64,000 nt of DNA from an uncultured Acinetobacter sp. (GCF_947493735.1 NZ_CANLSL010000010.1:1-64000); one strand, 5' to 3'. Counted from the first letter of the stretch, positions 19,245-32,042 are shown. Translations and numbers: made by a program. Notes: generated from the letters alone by a model not told the origin.

Positions 19245-19245
19245 G
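19220..19245 (-). repeat. Right inverted repeat of the IS30-family element
   Basis: Read on minus it begins CTTAGATTTGC and ends TGAAGTGCAACA, matching the left end in 22 of 26 positions. It overlaps the last codons of the transposase. Confidence 0.85.
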
Positions 19246-19248
19246 CAA

Positions 19249-19279
19249 TAAAAAACGCAGTCTATAAACTGCGCTTTTT
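19249..19279 (-). terminator. Rho-independent terminator for thrS-infC
   Basis: The stem CGCAG / CTGCG with A tract on one side and T tract on the other works in both directions. It lies 17 bases downstream of the infC stop and immediately beside the insertion sequence. Confidence 0.8.
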
Positions 19280-19295
19280 ATGGAAAAAGAATAGA

Positions 19296-19847
19296 TTATT
19301 TCTTTTTCTTTGGTCCGATGAGCATACCCATCTGACGACCTTCCATCTTCGGTGCTTGCTCAATCACGCCAATCTCTGCCACATCGGCTTCGATTTTTTG
19401 CAACTGTGCCAAACCAAGATCTTGGTGCGCCATTTCACGACCACGGAAACGCAATGTGATCTTCACTTTGTTACCTTCTTCAAGGAACTTGGTGATCGCA
19501 CGTAGTTTCACATTATAGTCACCAACATCGGTACCTGGGCGAATTTTGATTTCTTTCACCTGTACTTGATGTTGTTTCTTTTTGGCGTCTTTTTGCTTTT
19601 GTTTTAGATCAAACAAGTGCTTGTTGTAATCCATGATTTTGCAGACTGGTGGCTCAGCATTCGCCACGATCTCTACCAAATCTAGATCAGCATCTTCAGC
19701 GGCTTTGATTGCCTCTGCAAGTGTTACGATGCCTTTTTGCTCACCGTCAGCGGCAACGAGGCGTACTTCTTTCGCACGGATCTCGTCGTTAATCGCTGGA
19801 CGGTTCGATTTTGCACTTTGCTGTTTATTACGGTCAGGCTGTTTGAT
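19296..19847 (-). CDS. infC: Translation initiation factor IF-3
   Basis: IF-3 binds the 30S subunit and proofreads start codons. The frame is continuous upstream of the first ATG (19679) and has the conserved IF-3 N-domain ([16 protein letters not shown]). Linker and C-domain follow ([28 protein letters not shown], and [11 protein letters not shown]), ending in four Lys. No ATG or GTG is available at the right place: the best start is ATC at 19847 (183 residues), nine bases after GGAG. ATA at 19853 directly follows the thrS stop. Near-AUG starts allow IF-3 to repress its own synthesis, as known for E. coli infC (AUU). Confidence 0.93.
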   Translation of the reverse strand: MKQPDRNKQQSAKSNRPAINDEIRAKEVRLVAADGEQKGIVTLAEAIKAAEDADLDLVEIVANAEPPVCKIMDYNKHLFDLKQKQKDAKKKQHQVQVKEIKIRPGTDVGDYNVKLRAITKFLEEGNKVKITLRFRGREMAHQDLGLAQLQKIEADVAEIGVIEQAPKMEGRQMGMLIGPKKKK

Positions 19848-19853
19848 TGCTAT

Positions 19854-21776
19854 TTACTCCACAATATACCGGCCACGTTCGGCAACGGCTGAATTTACGA
19901 GGTCAATGAACGCATCAATAGACATCGTACCCAAATTTTTTCCTGTACGTGTACGGACATTGACTGTCCCTTCTTCCACTTCTCGATCACCGAGTACAAG
20001 TAGATATGGTACACGTTCCAAAGTTTTCTCACGAATTTTAAAGCCGATCTTCTCATTTCTCAAGTCAGACTCTGCACGAATCCCTTTCGACTTTAGTTTC
20101 GCAACCACAGATTGACAAGCCTCAGCTTGCGCATCGGTAATGTTGAGCACACAGGCTTGAATCGGTGATAACCACGGTGGCATAAAACCTGCGTAGTGTT
20201 CAATCAGTATACCAATAAATCGTTCAAAACTACCAAGAATCGCACGGTGCAACATCACTGGATGGTCACGATCGTTCTCTTCTGTGACAAATTCTGCATC
20301 TAAGCGTACTGGCAAGTTGAAGTCACATTGAATGGTACCGCATTGCCAGACACGACCAAGACAGTCTTTCAATGAAAATTCAATTTTTGGTCCATAGAAT
20401 GCACCTTCACCCGGTTGCAACTGCCACTCAAGCCCTGCTGCATCAAGCGCATCTGCCAAAGACTTCTCGGCGATATCCCAAAGTGCATCATCACCAACAC
20501 GTTTTTCAGGGCGTGTTGAGAGCTTCATTTGTACTTCGTCAAAACCAAAATCTTTATACACATCCAAAGTCAGCTTGATAAAATCAGCGACCTCTTGACC
20601 AATCTGTTCTTTGGTACAGAAGATATGCGCATCATCTTGGGTAAAGCCACGCACACGCATGATACCGTGCAACGAACCTGACGGTTCATTACGATGACAC
20701 GAACCAAACTCAGCCAAACGAATCGGCAAATCACGGTACGACTTCAAACCTTGATTAAAGACTTGTACGTGACATGGGCAGTTCATCGGTTTGACTGCAT
20801 AGTTACGGCTTTCGGAATGTGTAGTAAACATATTCTCAGCGTAGTTGGCAGCATGACCAGATTTTTCCCACAAGGTAAAATCAACGATTTGTGGCGTTTT
20901 AATCTCAAGATAACCATGGTCTTGTTGGATTTGACGCATATATTGCTCAAGCACTTGATAGATCGTCCAACCATTCGGATGCCAAAACACCATACCCGGT
21001 GCTTCTTCTTGCATATGGAACAAATCTAAAGCTTTACCAATCTTACGATGGTCACGTTTTTCTGCTTCTTCGATACGTTTTACATAAGCAGCAAGTTGTT
21101 TCTTATCCGCCCACGCTGTACCGTAAATGCGTTGCAGTTGTTCATTTTTGGCATCACCACGCCAGTATGCACCCGAAATCTTGGTCAATTTAAATGACTT
21201 TAAGAATTTGGTATTTGGCACGTGAGGTCCACGGCACATATCGACATATTCTTGATGATAGTACAAGCCCATCGCTTGCTCATCAGGCATATCTTCAACA
21301 AGGCGCAATTTATAATCTTCGCCACGCTCGGTAAATACTTTGATCACGTCGGCACGTGAGGTCATTTTTTTGAGGACATCATAATCTTGGTCGATAAGCT
21401 GTTTCATACGCTCTTCGACTTTTGCCATATCTTCTAAAGTGAATGGACGAGGCATCCAAATATCGTAGTAAAAACCTTCTTCGATAACAGGTCCGATGAC
21501 CATTTTCGCTTCAGGAAATAGTTGCTTGACGGCATGACCAACCAAATGCGCACATGAGTGGCGAATAATTTCGACGCCTGCATCATCTTTTGGCGTGATG
21601 ATTTGCAATGTCGCATCGTCGCTAATCAAGTCACTGGCATCAACCAGACGATCATTGACACGCCCCGCAACGGTATTCTTAGCAAGTCCAGGTCCGATAC
21701 TTTGTGCAACTTCCATCACTGAAACAGCATGATCGAAAGATTTTTGGTCGCCATTCGGCAAGGTAATAATTGGCAT
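19854..21776 (-). CDS. thrS: Threonyl-tRNA synthetase
   Basis: This class II enzyme charges tRNA-Thr. The 640-residue protein has TGS domain (1-60), the editing domain with [10 protein letters not shown] (Zn-binding HxxxH, about 73-82), the catalytic core with [10 protein letters not shown] (Zn Cys, about 332-341) and [20 protein letters not shown], and the anticodon-binding domain (about 540-640). RBS AAGGA sits before the ATG. Its stop is six bases upstream of the infC ATC start, the usual thrS-infC operon. The 200-base leader contains a small hairpin that could regulate it. Confidence 0.97.
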   Translation of the reverse strand: MPIITLPNGDQKSFDHAVSVMEVAQSIGPGLAKNTVAGRVNDRLVDASDLISDDATLQIITPKDDAGVEIIRHSCAHLVGHAVKQLFPEAKMVIGPVIEEGFYYDIWMPRPFTLEDMAKVEERMKQLIDQDYDVLKKMTSRADVIKVFTERGEDYKLRLVEDMPDEQAMGLYYHQEYVDMCRGPHVPNTKFLKSFKLTKISGAYWRGDAKNEQLQRIYGTAWADKKQLAAYVKRIEEAEKRDHRKIGKALDLFHMQEEAPGMVFWHPNGWTIYQVLEQYMRQIQQDHGYLEIKTPQIVDFTLWEKSGHAANYAENMFTTHSESRNYAVKPMNCPCHVQVFNQGLKSYRDLPIRLAEFGSCHRNEPSGSLHGIMRVRGFTQDDAHIFCTKEQIGQEVADFIKLTLDVYKDFGFDEVQMKLSTRPEKRVGDDALWDIAEKSLADALDAAGLEWQLQPGEGAFYGPKIEFSLKDCLGRVWQCGTIQCDFNLPVRLDAEFVTEENDRDHPVMLHRAILGSFERFIGILIEHYAGFMPPWLSPIQACVLNITDAQAEACQSVVAKLKSKGIRAESDLRNEKIGFKIREKTLERVPYLLVLGDREVEEGTVNVRTRTGKNLGTMSIDAFIDLVNSAVAERGRYIVE

Positions 21777-21891
21777 ATAAAATCCTTAAGGAGTGATGCC
21801 CTCTACCAAAGAGCATATCACCGCGAGATTATGATCAAGGTTTTTGGAAAGCTTAATTGAAAGGCTTAAAAAGAACCTAAAAAGATAAAAC

Positions 21892-21913
21892 GGTGCATAA
21901 AAAATTTAGCACC
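21892..21913 (-). promoter_or_regulatory. Small hairpin in the thrS leader
   Basis: GGTGC / GCACC with a 12-base AT loop is followed on minus by a T-rich stretch, about 115 bases before the thrS start. It could attenuate or be an autoregulatory operator; the stem is short. Confidence 0.3.
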
Positions 21914-21988
21914 AAATTTTACACCGATCTTTGGATTTAATAAACCTCTGTGCTTATTTTTATAATGCTTTGCATACATGAATCCCAT

Positions 21989-22017
21989 AAAAAAGCACCT
22001 CCGAAGAGATGCTTTTT
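21989..22017 (-). terminator. Rho-independent terminator of the suc operon
   Basis: The strong stem AAAAGCA(T/C)CTC with TTCG loop and T tract lies about 155 bases after the sucD stop. It has T tracts on both sides and separates the suc operon from the thrS promoter. Confidence 0.85.
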
Positions 22018-22069
22018 GAGAAACTTTAAGAAAGTTATAACTTATACTTTTGTCTAAATAGTTTAAGTT

Positions 22070-22151
22070 CACTACTTTTTACAATCTAAGCAACCGAATG
22101 ATGCTGTACTCGACGTACTGCGTATGAGCTTAGCGGCGTAGTGGTAGTGGA
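22070..22151 (-). repeat. Intergenic repeat, copy C (diverged)
   Basis: On plus, the core GCAACCGAATGATGCTGTAC then CGTACTGCG and GAGCTTAGCGG aligns with the cores of the copies at 43896 and 48183. Its outer bases CACTAC / GTAGTG are inverted. It lies between sucD and its terminator. Orientation is given arbitrarily. Confidence 0.55.
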
Positions 22152-22172
22152 TTAAAATATTTCAGATAAAAC

Positions 22173-23063
22173 TCATGCCATACCTTTAGATTTCAACACT
22201 TCCAACATGGTTGAACCAAGCTCTGCAGGACTACGTGTATACGCCATACCTGCTTTTTCAAATGCAGCAAATTTTTCTTCTGCTGTACCTTTACCACCAG
22301 AGATGATCGCCCCTGCATGACCCATACGCTTACCTTTCGGTGCAGTCACACCAGCGATATAACCTACAACTGGCTTAGTCACATTCGATTGGATGAATTC
22401 AGCAGCTTCTTCTTCTGCTGAACCACCAATCTCACCGATCATGATGATCGCATCTGTATCAGGATCGTTTTGGAACAATGTCAAAGCGTCAATTTGGTTC
22501 ATACCTGGAATTGGATCACCACCGATACCGATACAAGTCGATTGACCTAGACCAAGTTTAGTAGTTTGTGCAACCGCTTCATAAGTCAATGTACCAGAAC
22601 GTGAAATGATACCGATACGACCTGGTTGGTGGATGTGACCCGGCATAATACCGATTTTACATTCACCTGGAGTAATCACGCCTGGGCAGTTTGGACCAAC
22701 TAGACGTGTACCATTACCATTGGTTTCAAGGTAACGCTTCGCTTTAAGCATATCGATGGTCGGTACGCCTTCAGTGATCACCACGATCAACTCCACACCT
22801 GAATCAACCGCTTCAACGATCGAATCCAATACGAACGGAGCAGGCACATAGATCACAGATGCATCAGCACCAGTTTCTTTTACTGCGTCTTTCATGGTGT
22901 TAAATACAGGCAAGTCTAAGTGAGTAGAACCACCTTTACCCGGCGTTACACCACCAACAACTTTTGTACCGTACTCAAGTGCTTGTGCAGAGTGGAATGT
23001 ACCGTTTTTACCCGTAAAACCTTGTACCAATACTTTGGTGTCTTTATTAATTAATACGCTCAT
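22173..23063 (-). CDS. sucD: Succinyl-CoA synthetase alpha subunit
   Basis: This TCA enzyme converts succinyl-CoA to succinate with NTP formation, as an alpha2-beta2 complex with SucC. The 296-residue protein has CoA-binding Rossmann [11 protein letters not shown] (about 15-25), [16 protein letters not shown] and the phosphorylated His in [17 protein letters not shown] (about His 250). RBS AGGGAG precedes the ATG. It is the last gene of sucABlpdCD, 13 bases after sucC. Confidence 0.97.
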   Translation of the reverse strand: MSVLINKDTKVLVQGFTGKNGTFHSAQALEYGTKVVGGVTPGKGGSTHLDLPVFNTMKDAVKETGADASVIYVPAPFVLDSIVEAVDSGVELIVVITEGVPTIDMLKAKRYLETNGNGTRLVGPNCPGVITPGECKIGIMPGHIHQPGRIGIISRSGTLTYEAVAQTTKLGLGQSTCIGIGGDPIPGMNQIDALTLFQNDPDTDAIIMIGEIGGSAEEEAAEFIQSNVTKPVVGYIAGVTAPKGKRMGHAGAIISGGKGTAEEKFAAFEKAGMAYTRSPAELGSTMLEVLKSKGMA

Positions 23064-23076
23064 GATTGATACTCCC

Positions 23077-24243
23077 TTAGCCTTTTACTGCAGCAACGAT
23101 TTTCTCTGCAGCATCAGCCAAGCCATTTGCAGAAGTTAGTTTTAAACCAGATTCGTCAAGAATTTTTGCACCGAGTTCTGCGTTGTTCCCTTCAAGACGA
23201 ACAACAACAGGTACAGTGACATTGACTTCTTGAACCGCTGCAATAATCGCTTCGGCAATCATGTCACAACGCACAATACCACCGAAAATATTGATCAATA
23301 CACCTTGAACAGAGGTATCTGCCAAGATCAATTTGAACGCTTCAATCACACGTTCTTTAGTCGCGCCGCCACCTACGTCAAGGAAGTTTGCAGGTTGACC
23401 GCCATACAGCTTGATAATGTCCATGGTTGCCATTGCAAGACCAGCACCATTGACCATACAGCCAATGTTACCTTCCAGTGCAACATAGTTGAGTTCAAAT
23501 TCAGATGCTTTAAGCTCGCGCTCATTCTCTTGAGATTTGTCACGTGATGCAGCTACTTCCGGCAAACGGTACAATGCGTTTGAGTCGATACCAATTTTTG
23601 CATCAACCGCCAAGATGTCGCCATTTTCACGAACTGACAATGGGTTGATTTCAAAGAGTGCAAAATCATTTTCAACAAATGCTTCATAAGCACCATTCAT
23701 CAATTTCACAAATTGACTGATTTGTTTATCTTTTAGACCCAAAGCAAATGCCACTTCACGCGCTTGGAATGGCTGTAAGCCAACTAATGGATCAACTTCG
23801 ACTTTAAGAATTTTTTCAGGGGTTTCTTCAGCAACTTTCTCAATTTCAACGCCACCTTCAGTAGACGCCATGAACGTGATGCGACGGCTAGAACGGTCAA
23901 CGACCGCACCCAAATACAGCTCACGTTCTACTGGATAAACATCTTGACACACCAATACGCTGTTGACTGGTTGACCATCTGCATCAGTTTGATACGTCAC
24001 CAAACGAGTACCGATCAAATCTTTCGCAACTTGAGCAGCTTCTTCTCTTGATTTAACAACTTTAACGCCACCCGCTTTACCACGGCCACCTGCGTGAACT
24101 TGCGCTTTAATGACCGCAAATTTTCCACCAAGTTCGTCAAATGCTTTCGCTGCTTCTTCTGGCGTTGTCGCTAAAGCACCCTCTTGTACAGGGAAGCCGT
24201 ATTTTTTTAACAACGCTTTTGCTTGATACTCATGTAGATTCAT
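23077..24243 (-). CDS. sucC: Succinyl-CoA synthetase beta subunit
   Basis: This is the ATP-grasp subunit that binds nucleotide and succinate. The 388-residue protein has [17 protein letters not shown] (about 46-62), FEINPLSV (Mg ligand region, about 196) and the [18 protein letters not shown] segment (about 257-274). It precedes sucD closely and follows lpd with a gap of 146 bases. Confidence 0.97.
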   Translation of the reverse strand: MNLHEYQAKALLKKYGFPVQEGALATTPEEAAKAFDELGGKFAVIKAQVHAGGRGKAGGVKVVKSREEAAQVAKDLIGTRLVTYQTDADGQPVNSVLVCQDVYPVERELYLGAVVDRSSRRITFMASTEGGVEIEKVAEETPEKILKVEVDPLVGLQPFQAREVAFALGLKDKQISQFVKLMNGAYEAFVENDFALFEINPLSVRENGDILAVDAKIGIDSNALYRLPEVAASRDKSQENERELKASEFELNYVALEGNIGCMVNGAGLAMATMDIIKLYGGQPANFLDVGGGATKERVIEAFKLILADTSVQGVLINIFGGIVRCDMIAEAIIAAVQEVNVTVPVVVRLEGNNAELGAKILDESGLKLTSANGLADAAEKIVAAVKG

Positions 24244-24389
24244 TGTTTTACCTTAATCGTGTTTAACGTGCCGAAATGACTTATAACTTTTCGGCGGACA
24301 CTGGTTTTTGAGAATCACTGCGCAGTGCAATAGCCAAACCACAGACCACGAACAACTGCACAATGACGACCTTCCTCATCGCTTAATGC

Positions 24390-25871
<1,482 letters not shown>

Positions 25872-25971
25872 TCATTACTTTTGCGCTAAAGGCTTACTAC
25901 AAATAAAACCAACTTCAGCGCAAAACTATATATGTACTGACAAAAGATGAAATTAAAGATGATGTCCGCTA

Positions 25972-27174
25972 TTACAAATCGAGTAATAGAGAAGCAGGCT
26001 CTTCTAATAGCTCTTTAATCGTTACAAGGAACCCGACAGCTTCTTTACCATCAATCAGACGGTGATCATAAGACAATGCCAAATACATCATCGGTAAAAT
26101 TTCAACCTGTCCATTCACAGCCATTGGACGATCTTGGATTTTGTGCATACCAAGAATCGCTGTTTGAGGCGGATTCAAGATCGGCGTAGATAGCAATGAA
26201 CCGAATGTACCGCCATTAGTAATGGTGAATGTACCGCCAGTCATTTCTTCTAGGCTTAATTTGCCTTCACGTGCTTTCGCCGCATAGTCGCCAATACCAC
26301 CTTCGATTTCTGCATAGCTCATTTGATCGGTATTACGAAGTACAGGAACAACTAGACCACGATCAGAAGATACTGCGACACCCACATCGTAGAAACCATG
26401 ATAGACAATATCATCACCATCAATTGAAGCGTTCACCGCAGGATAGCGTTTCAATGCTTCTGTCGCTGCTTTGATGAAGAATGACATAAAGCCAAGACGA
26501 GCACCGTGACGTTTTTCAAAGCGATCTTTAAATTGCTTACGCAACTCCATGATCGGCTTCATGTTCACTTCGTTAAACGTGGTCAACATTGCAGTCGATT
26601 GCGTTGCATCAAGTAGACGCTCTGCAACACGCTTACGTAAGCGAGTCATTGGTACACGTTTTTCAACACGTTCACCGACAGATTGGCTAAGTGGTGTAAC
26701 GGCTGGTTTAGCTTGATGATTTACCACATCCTGTTTGGTGATGCGACCGCCACGACCTGTACCTTGTACATCTTTGGCATCTAGATCTTGTTCAGTCAAT
26801 GCTTTACGTACTGCTGGCGACTGATCCTGAACTGGTGTAGCCGTTGAAGCTTTCTCAACAACTGGTGCTGCACCAGCTTCAGTTTTTTCTACAGATTCTT
26901 GAACTTTTTCAGCTGTTGAAGCTGTAGCATCTGCCGCACCAGCTTCAAACTCTGCAATGATTTCTGCCGAAAGAACAGTATCACCTTCATTTTTGATGAT
27001 TTTGCTAATTACACCGTCCGCAGGAGCAACCACTTCAAGTACAACTTTATCCGTTTCGATATCACAGATGACTTCGTCACGTGCTACAGATTCACCTGCT
27101 TGCTTGTGCCATGTGGCAATCGTGCCGTCTGCGACCGATTCTGGGAATACTGGTGCTTTAATTTCAGTTGCCAT
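25972..27174 (-). CDS. sucB: 2-oxoglutarate dehydrogenase E2, dihydrolipoyl succinyltransferase
   Basis: E2 forms the core of the complex and passes succinyl to CoA. The 400-residue protein has one lipoyl domain (lipoyl Lys in [11 protein letters not shown], about 43), an Ala/Glu-rich linker, an E1/E3-binding domain ([18 protein letters not shown], about 119-136) and the catalytic domain ending with [12 protein letters not shown] (catalytic His about 371). The ATG overlaps the sucA stop by one base (TAATG), showing coupling. Confidence 0.97.
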   Translation of the reverse strand: MATEIKAPVFPESVADGTIATWHKQAGESVARDEVICDIETDKVVLEVVAPADGVISKIIKNEGDTVLSAEIIAEFEAGAADATASTAEKVQESVEKTEAGAAPVVEKASTATPVQDQSPAVRKALTEQDLDAKDVQGTGRGGRITKQDVVNHQAKPAVTPLSQSVGERVEKRVPMTRLRKRVAERLLDATQSTAMLTTFNEVNMKPIMELRKQFKDRFEKRHGARLGFMSFFIKAATEALKRYPAVNASIDGDDIVYHGFYDVGVAVSSDRGLVVPVLRNTDQMSYAEIEGGIGDYAAKAREGKLSLEEMTGGTFTITNGGTFGSLLSTPILNPPQTAILGMHKIQDRPMAVNGQVEILPMMYLALSYDHRLIDGKEAVGFLVTIKELLEEPASLLLDL

Positions 27175-30026
27175 TATTGATTATCTCCTGTTTCTTCAGC
27201 TTGGACATCTAATGCGTCAAGTACAAGCCCAGACTGTTGTTTTGCATGCAAGTAAGGTGAGCCACACGCAGGAGCAGCAGATGCTTCACGTCCTGCATAG
27301 TGAATTTTAATTGGTCTACCCGTAGGTAAAATTTCTTCGTACAAACGAGGTGCAACGAATAACCAAGCACCTTGGTTTTTCGGCTCTTCTTGCGCCCAAA
27401 CCACATCTGTGATGTTTGGATAGCTTGCAAGTAGCTCGTTGATTGTATCTTTTGGATATGGGTAAAGCTGTTCGATACGCACGATGGCAATATGGTTTAA
27501 ACCAAGCTCACGACGCTTTTCGAGAATGTCGTAATAGACTTTACCACCACAGATCACTAGGCGAGTCACATCATCTTTTTTAATCTCGTCAATCTCATCG
27601 ATCACGGTTTGGAATATGCCTGTTGCAAGTTCATCCAAAGTCGAAGTGGCAAGCTTATGACGAAGCAGTGACTTCGGTGACATGACGATCATTGGTTTAC
27701 GAATCGGACGGATTGCCTGACGACGTAATGCATGGAAAATCTGTGCTGGTGTGGTCGGTGTCATCACTTGCATATTGTCTTCCGCACAGAGCTGTAAGAA
27801 ACGCTCAAGACGTGCAGATGAATGCTCAGGACCTTGACCTTCGTAGCCGTGTGGCAACAACATGGTCAAGCCACAAACGCGCTCCCATTTGGTTTCACCC
27901 GAAGCAATAAACTGGTCAATCACCACTTGCGCACAGTTGACAAAGTCACCGAACTGCGCCTCCCAAATGATTAAGCTTTTTGGCAAAGTCGTTGCATAAC
28001 CATATTCAAAAGCAAGTACCGCTTCTTCTGAAAGCAATGAGTCATAGACTGCAACACGTGGTTGGTTTTCTTTGATATGACACAGTGGGATATAGACAGA
28101 GCCGTCTGCTTGATTGTGAAGTTTTGCATGACGATGTGAGAATGTCCCACGACCAACGTCTTCACCTGTGATACGTACCAAATAGCCATCGTCAAGTAAT
28201 GACGCATAGGCTAAAGTTTCCGCCGCACCCCAGTTGAGTGGCATTTCACCCGTTTGCATTTGCATACGGTCATCAATGACTTTTTGCACTTGGCGTTGTA
28301 GTTTGAAGCCATCTGGTAAGGTGTTCATCACTGTACCAAGCTTTTTCAAACGGTCGATGCTAATCGTCGTATCCCAAACGTCGGTATATTCATGACCTAG
28401 ATAAGGTTTCCAATCGACAAACATTTGTGTATTTGGCTCACGTACCAAAGCATTGGCAACGTGATTGCCTGCTTCAAGATCAGCACGATAATTTTCAATC
28501 ATTGCATCAGCTTCCGCACGATCCATGATGCCTTCATTAATCAATTTATCGGCATATAGCGTACGTGTGGTCGGTTGCTTGGCAATTTTTTGATACATCA
28601 TTGGCTGTGTTGCAGCAGGCTCATCCGCTTCGTTATGACCACGACGACGATAGCAAAATAGATCAATAACCACGTCTTTACGGAAAGTATGACGGAAGTC
28701 ATGCGCAAGCTGAGTGGCAAAGATCACCGCTTCAGGATCATCACCATTGACATGGAAGATCGGTGCCTGAATCATCTTCGCAACGTCGGTACAATATTCT
28801 GTAGAACGTGAGTCACGTGGGTCAGATGTGGTAAAACCAACTTGGTTATTGACGATGATATGAACTGTACCACCAACCGTATAGCCACGAGTCTGTGACA
28901 TTTGGAAGGTTTCCATGTTCACGCCCTGACCTGCGAACGCTGCATCACCGTGTACGATCAATGGCAATACATCATCACCACCAATATCTTTACGACGCAC
29001 TTGGCGAGCACGTACCGAACCTTCAACCACTGGTCCAACGATCTCTAAGTGTGATGGGTTAAACGCCAATGCCAAATGCACTTCACCACCTGGAGTCATC
29101 ACATTCGATGAGAAACCTTGATGGTATTTCACATCGCCAGAACCCGACGTATTCGCCATCTTGCCTTCGAATTCGCTAAACAAATCCGCAGGGTTTTTAC
29201 CCATAATATTAACAAGTAAGTTCAAGCGACCACGGTGAGGCATGCCGATCACGACTTCTTTACAGCCGACGGCACCCGCACGTTGAATAAGCTCATTGAC
29301 CATTGGAATAAAAGACTCACCGCCCTCTACACCAAAACGTTTTGCTCCGACATATTTATTGCCGAGGAATTTTTCCAACCCTTCGGCTGCGGTTAACCGC
29401 TCTAAGAAATGTTTTTTCTGATCGCTATTGAAATCGAATTTGCCGCGCGCACCTTCAAGACGTTGTTGAATCCAACGCTTCTCTGCGGTATCAACGATGT
29501 GCATATATTCTGCACCAATAGACTCGCAATAAATCGACTCCATATCCGCAATCATTTCGCCCAAAGTCACTTCAGCTTTGCCGATGGCCAAGTTGCCTGT
29601 GTTGAATACGGTGTCGAAATCTGATTTTGATAAGCCATGTGTACTTAAATCCAAATCAGGCACAACCTCACGAGGTGCGATGCCTAAAGGATCAAGTTTG
29701 GCTTTTTGGTGACCACGGTTGCGATAGCCTGCGATGAGTTGCAATACTGCAATCTGACGACGCTCATGCTCGGTACTGACCTCGCTATGCGCCATAGGCT
29801 GTGCACGTCCAGAGTTACGAGCAAGGAGTAAAAACTGCTCACGGACGTTGCTATGTGGTTGATCACCTTTAGGAAATCGATCGAAATATTGACGCCAATC
29901 CTCACCAACGAGGTCAGGCGACGTCAAATAATTTTCATAAAGTTCTTCTATATACGCTGCGCTATCAGCGGAAAGTTCTGTGTCTAGACGCATGGCGTCT
30001 GCAACATCTTGCATGAGTGGACCCAT
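27174..30026 (-). CDS. sucA: 2-oxoglutarate dehydrogenase E1
   Basis: This thiamine diphosphate enzyme decarboxylates 2-oxoglutarate. The protein has 950 residues, or 946 from the second in-frame ATG at 30014, which fits relatives better. Visible are [10 protein letters not shown] (about 251-260), the ThDP/Mg site [15 protein letters not shown] (about 353-367) and [16 protein letters not shown], then the E1 C-terminal domains. It is the first gene of sucABlpdCD. The sdh genes often found upstream are absent; a 640-base non-coding stretch lies there instead. Confidence 0.96.
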   Translation of the reverse strand: MGPLMQDVADAMRLDTELSADSAAYIEELYENYLTSPDLVGEDWRQYFDRFPKGDQPHSNVREQFLLLARNSGRAQPMAHSEVSTEHERRQIAVLQLIAGYRNRGHQKAKLDPLGIAPREVVPDLDLSTHGLSKSDFDTVFNTGNLAIGKAEVTLGEMIADMESIYCESIGAEYMHIVDTAEKRWIQQRLEGARGKFDFNSDQKKHFLERLTAAEGLEKFLGNKYVGAKRFGVEGGESFIPMVNELIQRAGAVGCKEVVIGMPHRGRLNLLVNIMGKNPADLFSEFEGKMANTSGSGDVKYHQGFSSNVMTPGGEVHLALAFNPSHLEIVGPVVEGSVRARQVRRKDIGGDDVLPLIVHGDAAFAGQGVNMETFQMSQTRGYTVGGTVHIIVNNQVGFTTSDPRDSRSTEYCTDVAKMIQAPIFHVNGDDPEAVIFATQLAHDFRHTFRKDVVIDLFCYRRRGHNEADEPAATQPMMYQKIAKQPTTRTLYADKLINEGIMDRAEADAMIENYRADLEAGNHVANALVREPNTQMFVDWKPYLGHEYTDVWDTTISIDRLKKLGTVMNTLPDGFKLQRQVQKVIDDRMQMQTGEMPLNWGAAETLAYASLLDDGYLVRITGEDVGRGTFSHRHAKLHNQADGSVYIPLCHIKENQPRVAVYDSLLSEEAVLAFEYGYATTLPKSLIIWEAQFGDFVNCAQVVIDQFIASGETKWERVCGLTMLLPHGYEGQGPEHSSARLERFLQLCAEDNMQVMTPTTPAQIFHALRRQAIRPIRKPMIVMSPKSLLRHKLATSTLDELATGIFQTVIDEIDEIKKDDVTRLVICGGKVYYDILEKRRELGLNHIAIVRIEQLYPYPKDTINELLASYPNITDVVWAQEEPKNQGAWLFVAPRLYEEILPTGRPIKIHYAGREASAAPACGSPYLHAKQQSGLVLDALDVQAEETGDNQ

Positions 30027-30668
30027 TTCCTATTGCATAATCAATTGTGGTAATCGCTTAGATCACTTTGATAAATATGTATTTGGTAAACACGTATTCA
30101 CATTCTCTTAATCGATTCATTCCATTAAGAGTTTTACACACTGTCAGACAAGCTGACTACGAAATAGCGTTACGCTTTGTATGCTTTTTATGACGTAAAA
30201 CACATCACATACAGCAACGAACGATTCCAATTACTCTATTGCTAGAGCATTTCTGCAAGACTTATGAATAAAGATAAAACGGTTTTACCCTTATTCATAA
30301 GACCCTATCTTAAATAAATCACTACAACCACGAAGATCGTTCACGATGAATCTAAAACATAAATTCCTATCAATTTTAACGCATGGTGAAATGTTATCCA
30401 TTCGACCATCGAATAATAGCGATCTATGCAAAAAATCATGATCAGTCCAATTGAATTTAAACAATTTTCCAATCGAATGATTTTAAGTGCGTAAATGCTA
30501 ACATGAGATCAAGTGGTGGATTGATTTATTCCAAACATACCATTCATAAATATATTAAATACACTCATTCTTATTTAGGGTTTATCGTTTGATTTTTCAA
30601 CAATATTTGTTAAAAAAACATTAATATTTTTCCCAATGAATCAAATCATTTTGTCTATGAATGAAATA
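30027..30668. other. 640-base non-coding stretch upstream of sucA
   Basis: No supported ORF. It must contain the sucA promoter (minus). It holds a long hairpin at 30261-30301, a perfect dyad AGCGT-T-ACGCT (about 30166-30176) and a small hairpin GTCAG / CTGAC (about 30143-30157). The rest is AT-rich with nothing recognised. Confidence 0.5.
30261..30301. repeat. Near-perfect 41-bp inverted repeat
   Basis: Two 20-base arms (30261-30280 and 30282-30301) beginning CTTATGAATAAAG are complementary at 18 of 20 positions with a single-base centre. No T tract follows on either strand, so it is not an ordinary terminator. It could be a regulator site, cruciform or RNA-stability hairpin about 240 bases upstream of sucA. 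Confidence 0.75.
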
Positions 30669-31679
30669 TTAGTGTAAATGCAGGATATCAATCGTCGGTG
30701 GTACTCGAAATCGAAACGGCGCTCCAACCATGCCTGTACCCACAGTGACAAAAACATTGGCAGTATCGTGTTGATAATAGCCTTTCTTATGTCCAAGCAT
30801 GGATACTTTTCGCATCACATAACTGGTAATCCACGGCAACTCAATCTGCCCACCATGCGTATGCCCTGACAGCATCAACGGTTTACTCGGTAGCTGTGGC
30901 ACCATCTCCACTGTGTCAGGATTGTGCGCAAGGATAAGCCACGGCTTATCTTGCGGTAGATTTGGCAGTTGTTGCATATCTGCCTTACCCGACCATAGAT
31001 CGCCAACGCCAAGCATACGCACTTCATCAAATTCCACGATTTGATTTTCAATGTCGAGTACATTGTTATGAAATAAAGCTTTTGCCAACAGCTCTTGAAT
31101 CGGTGGCCCTGGATATTGTTCATCATGATTACCATTCACCGAATAGATCTGACAATCGATCTGACGCAAGATACGTAATTCATCCGTCAACTTATCTTCA
31201 GGTTCATAGGTCCAATCTCCTGACACCACCACAACATCAGGCTGCTCTTCATTGATTTTATTTACGATCTTTTCGAGCTGTCGCTCTTTACCCGAATACA
31301 AACCAATATGTAAATCTGCAATCAGCGCAACTGTCAGTGAATTTTTTAATGGAAAATTCGGGTCAATAGTCAAGTCGGTATGCTTCACCACGACATGATG
31401 CGGTTCGATAAACCGAGCGTAGATCAAAATCGAAGCAATGATTAAACTAGAAATCGCTTGAATATGATTAATATCCGACTGATACCACTGCCAGAGGGTC
31501 AACACAATCCATGGAAAAATCAAATAGCAGAGATAAAACACAAATAATAATAGGAACGCTTTAAAGTGATGCGTCGTTTCAGTGCGCCGTGCACTCGCCC
31601 ACGCCTGCCAGATTACCCAACCCAACATGATCGCAATGCACCAATAGATCAAATGTGTAATATTCATATCGTCATTCAT
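30669..31679 (-). CDS. Membrane-anchored metallophosphoesterase (YaeI-like)
   Basis: The 336-residue protein has three N-terminal membrane helices (about 8-25, 40-62, 70-92) followed by a calcineurin-like phosphoesterase. Its metal-ligand blocks are IADLHIG (about 118-124), SGDWTY (about 154), GNHDEQ (about 181) and LSGHTHGGQ (about 271). E. coli YaeI and LpxG-like relatives act on lipids, but substrate here is open. The start could be ATG at 31679 or four codons later. It stands alone, with a divergent phospholipase D gene upstream. Confidence 0.9.
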   Translation of the reverse strand: MNDDMNITHLIYWCIAIMLGWVIWQAWASARRTETTHHFKAFLLLFVFYLCYLIFPWIVLTLWQWYQSDINHIQAISSLIIASILIYARFIEPHHVVVKHTDLTIDPNFPLKNSLTVALIADLHIGLYSGKERQLEKIVNKINEEQPDVVVVSGDWTYEPEDKLTDELRILRQIDCQIYSVNGNHDEQYPGPPIQELLAKALFHNNVLDIENQIVEFDEVRMLGVGDLWSGKADMQQLPNLPQDKPWLILAHNPDTVEMVPQLPSKPLMLSGHTHGGQIELPWITSYVMRKVSMLGHKKGYYQHDTANVFVTVGTGMVGAPFRFRVPPTIDILHLH

Positions 31680-32042
31680 GCTTTAATTATTTAAACGTAC
31701 AGAAGTCCTACTCGCCCCTTGCCATGACTATTTTCACAATACAAATTGTTGTTATAGTCATATAGAAGATTCTGCAAAATGGTTTTCACTCAAAATCAAC
31801 CAATTTAAAATCAATCAAAAACAGAATCATGTGACATCTATATGTTAATTATATGACAGCTTCTAAGACAATCTTCAAGTCCACTTTACTTTTACAACAA
31901 TATTTTTCGTCGCACCACACCGACGACTCATCAAAAATCATTCGGTTTTAATCGCCTTTCCGCTATACTGCACCTAAGTTTTCGTTTTATATTTTTTCTT
32001 GGTCAATGATGATCATACTTTGAGATAAGGATTCGTCCCGAT
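31680..32042. other. Divergent promoter region
   Basis: AT-rich, no ORF. On plus a -10 box TATACT (31964-31969) lies 17 bases after TTCGGT (31941-31946) and could start the phospholipase D gene with a 5' leader of about 65 bases. No clear minus-strand promoter was assigned. Confidence 0.35.

Larger units (their letters stand above)
18226..19245 (+). mobile_element. IS30-family insertion sequence, about 1.02 kb
   Basis: The element is bounded by 26-bp imperfect inverted repeats (22 of 26 matching) at 18226-18251 and 19220-19245, and carries one IS30-type transposase frame interrupted by a shift. It lies between cysB and the infC terminator. No clear 2-3-bp target duplication is visible at its edges (TAC left, CAA right), so it may be old or its ends may have changed. 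Confidence 0.88.

Noticed and set aside
21866..22072. 68-residue minus ORF between sucD and thrS
   Set aside because: It spans a strong terminator hairpin and the thrS leader and has no protein-like conservation visible.
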